The position numbers and the translations under genes were made by a program. The notes below the pieces were generated by a model, which saw only the letters and a program-made list of their open reading frames with translations, had not been told where the DNA came from and searched no databases. Shown here one piece after another: positions 14,093-17,446 of a stretch of 17,446 bases of DNA. Source of the DNA: Bacteroidales bacterium UBA1181 (GTDB taxonomy: Bacteria; Bacteroidota; Bacteroidia; Bacteroidales; Paludibacteraceae); NCBI GenBank assembly GCA_002310215.1, contig DBYR01000016.1:25300-42745 (forward strand). Direction: 5' to 3'. The stretch's first letter is position 1; the number at the start of each line of letters is the position of its first letter.

Positions 14093-16135
14093 TCACTCCT
14101 CTTTTTTGTTCAGCTCTGGATAGATGATGCGTGTGTGGTAGATTGTCTTGAGCTTCTCTTTGAGGATGGCTTTGATGTCGTTGATTTCCTTGAAGGTGAT
14201 TGGCGTTTCCTCGAAGATGCCGTCGGCGATTTGGTCGGTGATGATTTTCTCCACCAAGTCGTTGATGCTCTTGTCCGTGTACTCCTTCATGCTTCTGGAG
14301 GCCGCCTCCACGGAGTCGCACATGACGAGGATGGCCATCTCCTTAGAGGTTGGTAGCGGTCCGGGGTAGGTGAACTTGGACTCGTCGATTTCCCTATCCG
14401 GGTATTTGTTCTTCATGGTGTAGTAGAAGTATTTCGTCTTGCTCTTCCCGTGGTGGGTCTTGATGAACTCCTGTATCTTTTCCGGCAGCCCGTATTTCTT
14501 TGCGATGCTCACGCCGTCCGCCACATGGCGGATGATGATTTGTGCGCTTTTCTCCTCGTCGTCCATCTCGGTGTGAGGGTTCTTGCTCGACTGGTTCTCC
14601 GTGAAGAAGGCGGGGTTGGCCATCTTGCCGATGTCATGGTAGAGTGCGCCCGTCCTCACCAGCATAGGGTTGGCGCCGATTCGGCTGGCGGCGTCGGATG
14701 CGAGGTTGGACACTTGCATGGAGTGTTGGAAACTGCCCGGAGCCTCCTCCGAGAATTTCCTGAGGAGCGGGTTGTTCGTGTTCGCCAACTCCACTAACGT
14801 GACGTCCGACACATATCCGAACATCTTCTCCACGATGAAGATGAGCGGGTTGGCGAGCAAGAGCAGAAAACCGTTGCCGAGGAAGAACAGCAGCATGGTC
14901 CATTCGAAGTGTTCCACCCCATTCTCGTGCACCAGCGTGTTGCCCACGTAGATGATGCAGTAGGTGATGGTGATGAGTATGGCGGCCTGCACCAGTTGGG
15001 AACGCATGAATATGTTCTTCAGCGTACAGATGGAAATCATGCCCGCGATGGTCTGGAGTAGGAGAAACTCGAAATCGTTCGGTACGATGAAGGAGGCGAG
15101 AAGGATAGCCGTGAGGTGGGCGAAGAGCGCCGTCCTCGTGTCGAAGAAGCAGGTCACCAGTATCGGTAGCAGGGCGTAAGGCACGATGTTCGGCGTGTAT
15201 TCGCCCTTCACCATGATGGAGGTGAGCACGCAGAGTATGACGATCATCCCTAACATGAATGCCACGTTTTTGAGATTCGCTAAGAACCGTTTCCTGAAAA
15301 GGAGCAAATAGAGGTAAAAGGCGCAAAGGATGATGGCGATGATGATACCCTGTCCCACCTTGATCAGTTGGGAGTTCGCCTTTCCGCTGTTCTCCTGCAC
15401 GGCCGATTTGAGGGAGTTCAGTATGTCGTAGGTCTGTGATTTGACGATTTCCCCATGGTCTATGATTTTCTCCCCGCTTTGGATCCGGCCTTTGGTGAGG
15501 GAGATTGACTTGAGCAGTTCCTTTTTCACGGATTCGTTTTTCTCCTTGTCGTAGGAGAGGTTCTCGTGGATGTAGTTGTTGATGTTATATCCTTGGAGCG
15601 TCTCCTTGTCGAGCGAGGCGGGAGTCCCGTTGATGATGCTTTCGTAGGCTGTTTTTGTGGTGTGCAGGGAGGAGATGCCGCGCGTTTTCGATTGGTTGCC
15701 GTTCAGTGCGTTGATTTCGTCCTTGCCCTCCTCCGATAGTTTTTCCATGTCGTCCGCCGAGATGATGCCATTGGCGTAGAGCGACTTCAGTTTGCGGGAG
15801 ATGTAGTTCTTGTATTCGACCGCCGCCTCGTCGTCCACTTTGCCGAACTTCTCGTTCAGCAGGTTGATGGCTTTGGAAGAGACCGTTTCGTCGTGGACGA
15901 AGAAAGGGGTGAAATCCTTCAGGAGGCTATCCTCCTCCTTCTTGACGTCTTCCTTGGACTTCATGATTTCGAAGGCGAAAGGGGCGGTTAAGGCCTCATA
16001 TTCCCAAGGCTTTTCGATGGCGTAGTTGTATTTGAACTTTCCGAAGTTGGGATATGTCTTGAATATGATTAGTCCCGCGGCGAAGAACAGAGCGGCGATG
16101 GTCGCGTAGCGCATATATGAATTTTTGCTTTTCAT
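14093..16135 (-). CDS. pgpH: 7TM-HD family phosphohydrolase (PgpH-type c-di-AMP phosphodiesterase)
   Basis: This 680-residue membrane protein has the full PgpH layout. One N-terminal membrane helix (about 9-26) is followed by an external 7TMR-HDED region (about 30-255), seven membrane helices (about 257-440), and a cytoplasmic HD domain (about 460-620). The metal-binding residues of the HD domain are all present: His471 (FQHSM), His500-Asp501 (YHDIGK), His537 (IRHVADG), His561-His562 (KTHHG) and Asp607 (MCDSVEAASR). In Listeria and other bacteria this family hydrolyses cyclic di-AMP to pApA, so the same reaction is likely here, with turnover possibly tuned by the external domain. It is divergent from rpsL and has its own promoter (16185-16216). 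It shares a terminator with the small RNA unit. Nothing suggests a functional link to the eCIS. Confidence 0.93.
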   Translation of the reverse strand: MKSKNSYMRYATIAALFFAAGLIIFKTYPNFGKFKYNYAIEKPWEYEALTAPFAFEIMKSKEDVKKEEDSLLKDFTPFFVHDETVSSKAINLLNEKFGKVDDEAAVEYKNYISRKLKSLYANGIISADDMEKLSEEGKDEINALNGNQSKTRGISSLHTTKTAYESIINGTPASLDKETLQGYNINNYIHENLSYDKEKNESVKKELLKSISLTKGRIQSGEKIIDHGEIVKSQTYDILNSLKSAVQENSGKANSQLIKVGQGIIIAIILCAFYLYLLLFRKRFLANLKNVAFMLGMIVILCVLTSIMVKGEYTPNIVPYALLPILVTCFFDTRTALFAHLTAILLASFIVPNDFEFLLLQTIAGMISICTLKNIFMRSQLVQAAILITITYCIIYVGNTLVHENGVEHFEWTMLLFFLGNGFLLLLANPLIFIVEKMFGYVSDVTLVELANTNNPLLRKFSEEAPGSFQHSMQVSNLASDAASRIGANPMLVRTGALYHDIGKMANPAFFTENQSSKNPHTEMDDEEKSAQIIIRHVADGVSIAKKYGLPEKIQEFIKTHHGKSKTKYFYYTMKNKYPDREIDESKFTYPGPLPTSKEMAILVMCDSVEAASRSMKEYTDKSINDLVEKIITDQIADGIFEETPITFKEINDIKAILKEKLKTIYHTRIIYPELNKKEE

Positions 16136-16184
16136 GTCGGTTGATAACTTAGGAGTTAGACATCCTTTATATATAAGTTAGGTA

Positions 16185-16216
16185 CAAATATAAGCCTTAC
16201 AAGCCGAAGAAACAAA
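16185..16216 (-). promoter_or_regulatory. Bacteroidetes-type promoter of the PgpH-family gene
   Basis: On the - strand, a TTTG -33 element (complement of 16213-16216) and a TATATTTG -7 element (complement of 16185-16192) are 20 bp apart. This predicts a leader of about 45 nt before the ATG at 16135. Confidence 0.7.
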
Positions 16217-16294
16217 AAAATGTGAGAGGATGGCGTGTGGAGGGGGCTGGTTGACGGGTCCGGAAAATATTTTGAGAAAAAACAACAAAAAAAA

Positions 16295-16325
16295 TTGGTG
16301 GGGTGAAATAATATTTCTAAATTTG
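16295..16325 (+). promoter_or_regulatory. Bacteroidetes-type promoter of the str operon
   Basis: A TTG -33 core (16295-16297) and TAAATTTG (16318-16325) are separated by 20 bp. The start would fall near 16332, giving an A/T-rich leader of about 60 nt before the rpsL ATG, with no Shine-Dalgarno. Confidence 0.7.
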
Positions 16326-16393
16326 CACCCACTTTTAGTAGAGTGTCTAAAAATATATTTATTAATAACTTAAAAGATTAAAAGTTTAACGAA

Positions 16394-16795
<402 letters not shown>

Positions 16796-16834
16796 TTCGG
16801 TAGGGCGACCTAAGCGGATTACATCGGTTGAGTA

Positions 16835-16854
16835 AATGGCTAAGCGAAGCCGTT
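16835..16854 (+). other. Hairpin in the rpsL-rpsG spacer
   Basis: AATGGCT (16835-16841) pairs with AGCCGTT (16848-16854, one T-G) over a 6-nt loop AAGCGA. No T-run follows directly, so it is not a terminator. In E. coli, S7 regulates its operon by binding the rpsL-rpsG spacer of the mRNA; this hairpin could belong to a similar site, but the sequence alone does not show it. Confidence 0.35.
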
Positions 16855-16899
16855 GAAGCAACTGCAACCAAAACAAAAACGAAAAATTTTTGAGTAAAA

Positions 16900-17376
16900 A
16901 TGAGAAAAGCAAAACCAAAGAAACGGGTCATTTTACCAGATCCGATCTTCAACGAAGTAATGGTTACGAGATTCGTGAACCATTTGATGTATGACGGTAA
17001 GAAGACTATCGCATACGATATATTCTACACAGCGTTGGAAAACGTTAAGTCAAAATTTCCTAATGAGGAAAAAACTCCATTGGAAATCTGGAAGAAGGCT
17101 TTGGAGAACATCACTCCTCAAGTTGAGGTGAAGTCTCGCCGTGTAGGCGGTGCTACGTTCCAAGTGCCTACGGAAATTCGCCCAGAGAGGAAAGAGTCTA
17201 TTTCTATGAAGAACCTTATCATCTTCTCACGTAAAAGAAGTGGCCATTCGATGGCAGAGAAGCTGGCTGCGGAGATCGCAGACGCTTACAACAACCAAGG
17301 CGGTGCATTCAAGAAAAAAGAGGATATGCACAAGATGGCCGAGGCTAACCGCGCGTTCGCACACTTCAGGTTCTAA
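16900..17376 (+). CDS. rpsG: 30S ribosomal protein S7
   Basis: Ribosomal protein S7 (158 residues) nucleates assembly of the 3' domain of 16S rRNA and lines the exit site. The sequence is typical: MRKAKPKKR, FVNHLMYDGKKTIAYDIFYT, PQVEVKSRRVGGATFQVPTE, MAEKLAAEIADAYNNQGGAF, MAEANRAFAHFRF. It ends at FAHFRF, as in short-tailed S7 proteins. The ATG follows an A/T-rich leader without Shine-Dalgarno. It lies 104 bp after rpsL and 20 bp before fusA, the conserved str operon order. Confidence 0.98.
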   Translation: MRKAKPKKRVILPDPIFNEVMVTRFVNHLMYDGKKTIAYDIFYTALENVKSKFPNEEKTPLEIWKKALENITPQVEVKSRRVGGATFQVPTEIRPERKESISMKNLIIFSRKRSGHSMAEKLAAEIADAYNNQGGAFKKKEDMHKMAEANRAFAHFRF

Positions 17377-17396
17377 TCAAATATAAGATTTACAAA

Positions 17397-17446
17397 ATGG
17401 CTAAAGCTGATTTACATTATACAAGAAACATCGGTATCATGGCTCA
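17397..17446 (+). CDS. fusA: Elongation factor G, first residues only
   Basis: The window ends 50 bases into this gene. The visible start, MAKADLHYTRNIGIMAH, matches the N-terminus of EF-G just before the P-loop of its GTPase domain, and the position directly after rpsG is the standard str operon order. EF-G drives translocation on the ribosome; nothing more can be judged from this fragment. Many Bacteroidetes carry more than one EF-G-like gene; the operon position favours the canonical copy. Confidence 0.93.
   Translation, partial: MAKADLHYTRNIGIMA

Larger units (their letters stand above)
16136..16393. other. Divergent promoter region between pgpH-type gene and rpsL
   Basis: This 258-bp A/T-rich spacer has no reading frame worth calling. 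It holds one promoter per direction (16185-16216 on the - strand, 16295-16325 on the + strand), with about 78 bp between their -33 elements. A G/C-richer patch of about 35 bp (16224-16262) lies between them; I see no clear operator in it. Confidence 0.7.

Noticed and set aside
13799..14356. Open frame on the + strand running from the eCIS end through the small RNA and into the PgpH-type gene (antisense)
   Set aside because: It overlaps the end of the last eCIS gene, runs straight through a strong terminator hairpin, and its second half is the shadow of the opposite-strand gene. The ATG at 13856 lies at or before the predicted transcription start.
14634..15326. 230-codon open frame inside the PgpH-type gene on the same strand
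   Set aside because: It lies in another frame of a complete membrane-HD protein with all catalytic residues; its Arg/His-rich product reflects the codon pattern of the real gene.

Overview
The window looks like chromosomal DNA from a member of the Bacteroidota, probably Bacteroidales. Three things point there. The ribosomal proteins S12 and S7 and the first residues of EF-G have Bacteroidetes-like sequences. Three promoters fit the TTTG / TAnnTTTG pattern of this phylum. Many genes start behind A/T-rich leaders without a Shine-Dalgarno sequence. I cannot name a genus.

Positions 1-13817 hold most of a contractile, phage-tail-like injection system of the extracellular type (eCIS; the Afp/PVC/MAC/AlgoCIS kind). 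All genes are on the + strand and closely packed. In order they are: sheath (5' end outside the window), first inner-tube protein, second inner-tube protein, a 55-residue DUF5908-like protein, a CIS_tube/Afp7-like adaptor, a VgrG-like gp27-gp5 spike (Afp8-like), a PAAR tip, a gp25-like baseplate wedge, a baseplate J-like Afp11 homologue, an Afp12-like baseplate protein, and a 772-residue protein of unknown function. Together these would form tube, sheath, baseplate and spike. The cap, AAA+ ATPase, tape-measure protein, tail fibres and effectors are not seen here. They may lie upstream of position 1 or elsewhere.

From 13823 to 14050 a strong Bacteroidetes promoter, a roughly 155-nt structured non-coding stretch and a bidirectional intrinsic terminator together suggest a small RNA gene. 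6S RNA is one candidate identity. Convergent to it (16135-14093, - strand) lies a 7TM-HD phosphohydrolase of the PgpH family, a probable c-di-AMP phosphodiesterase. A 258-bp divergent promoter region separates it from the str operon: rpsL (S12), rpsG (S7) and the first 50 bases of fusA (EF-G).

The most promising items for follow-up are the 772-residue last eCIS protein, the sRNA unit at the junction between the eCIS and core genes, the large hairpin between the two tube genes, the large insertion in the sheath, and the variant adaptor that lacks an obvious LysM domain.
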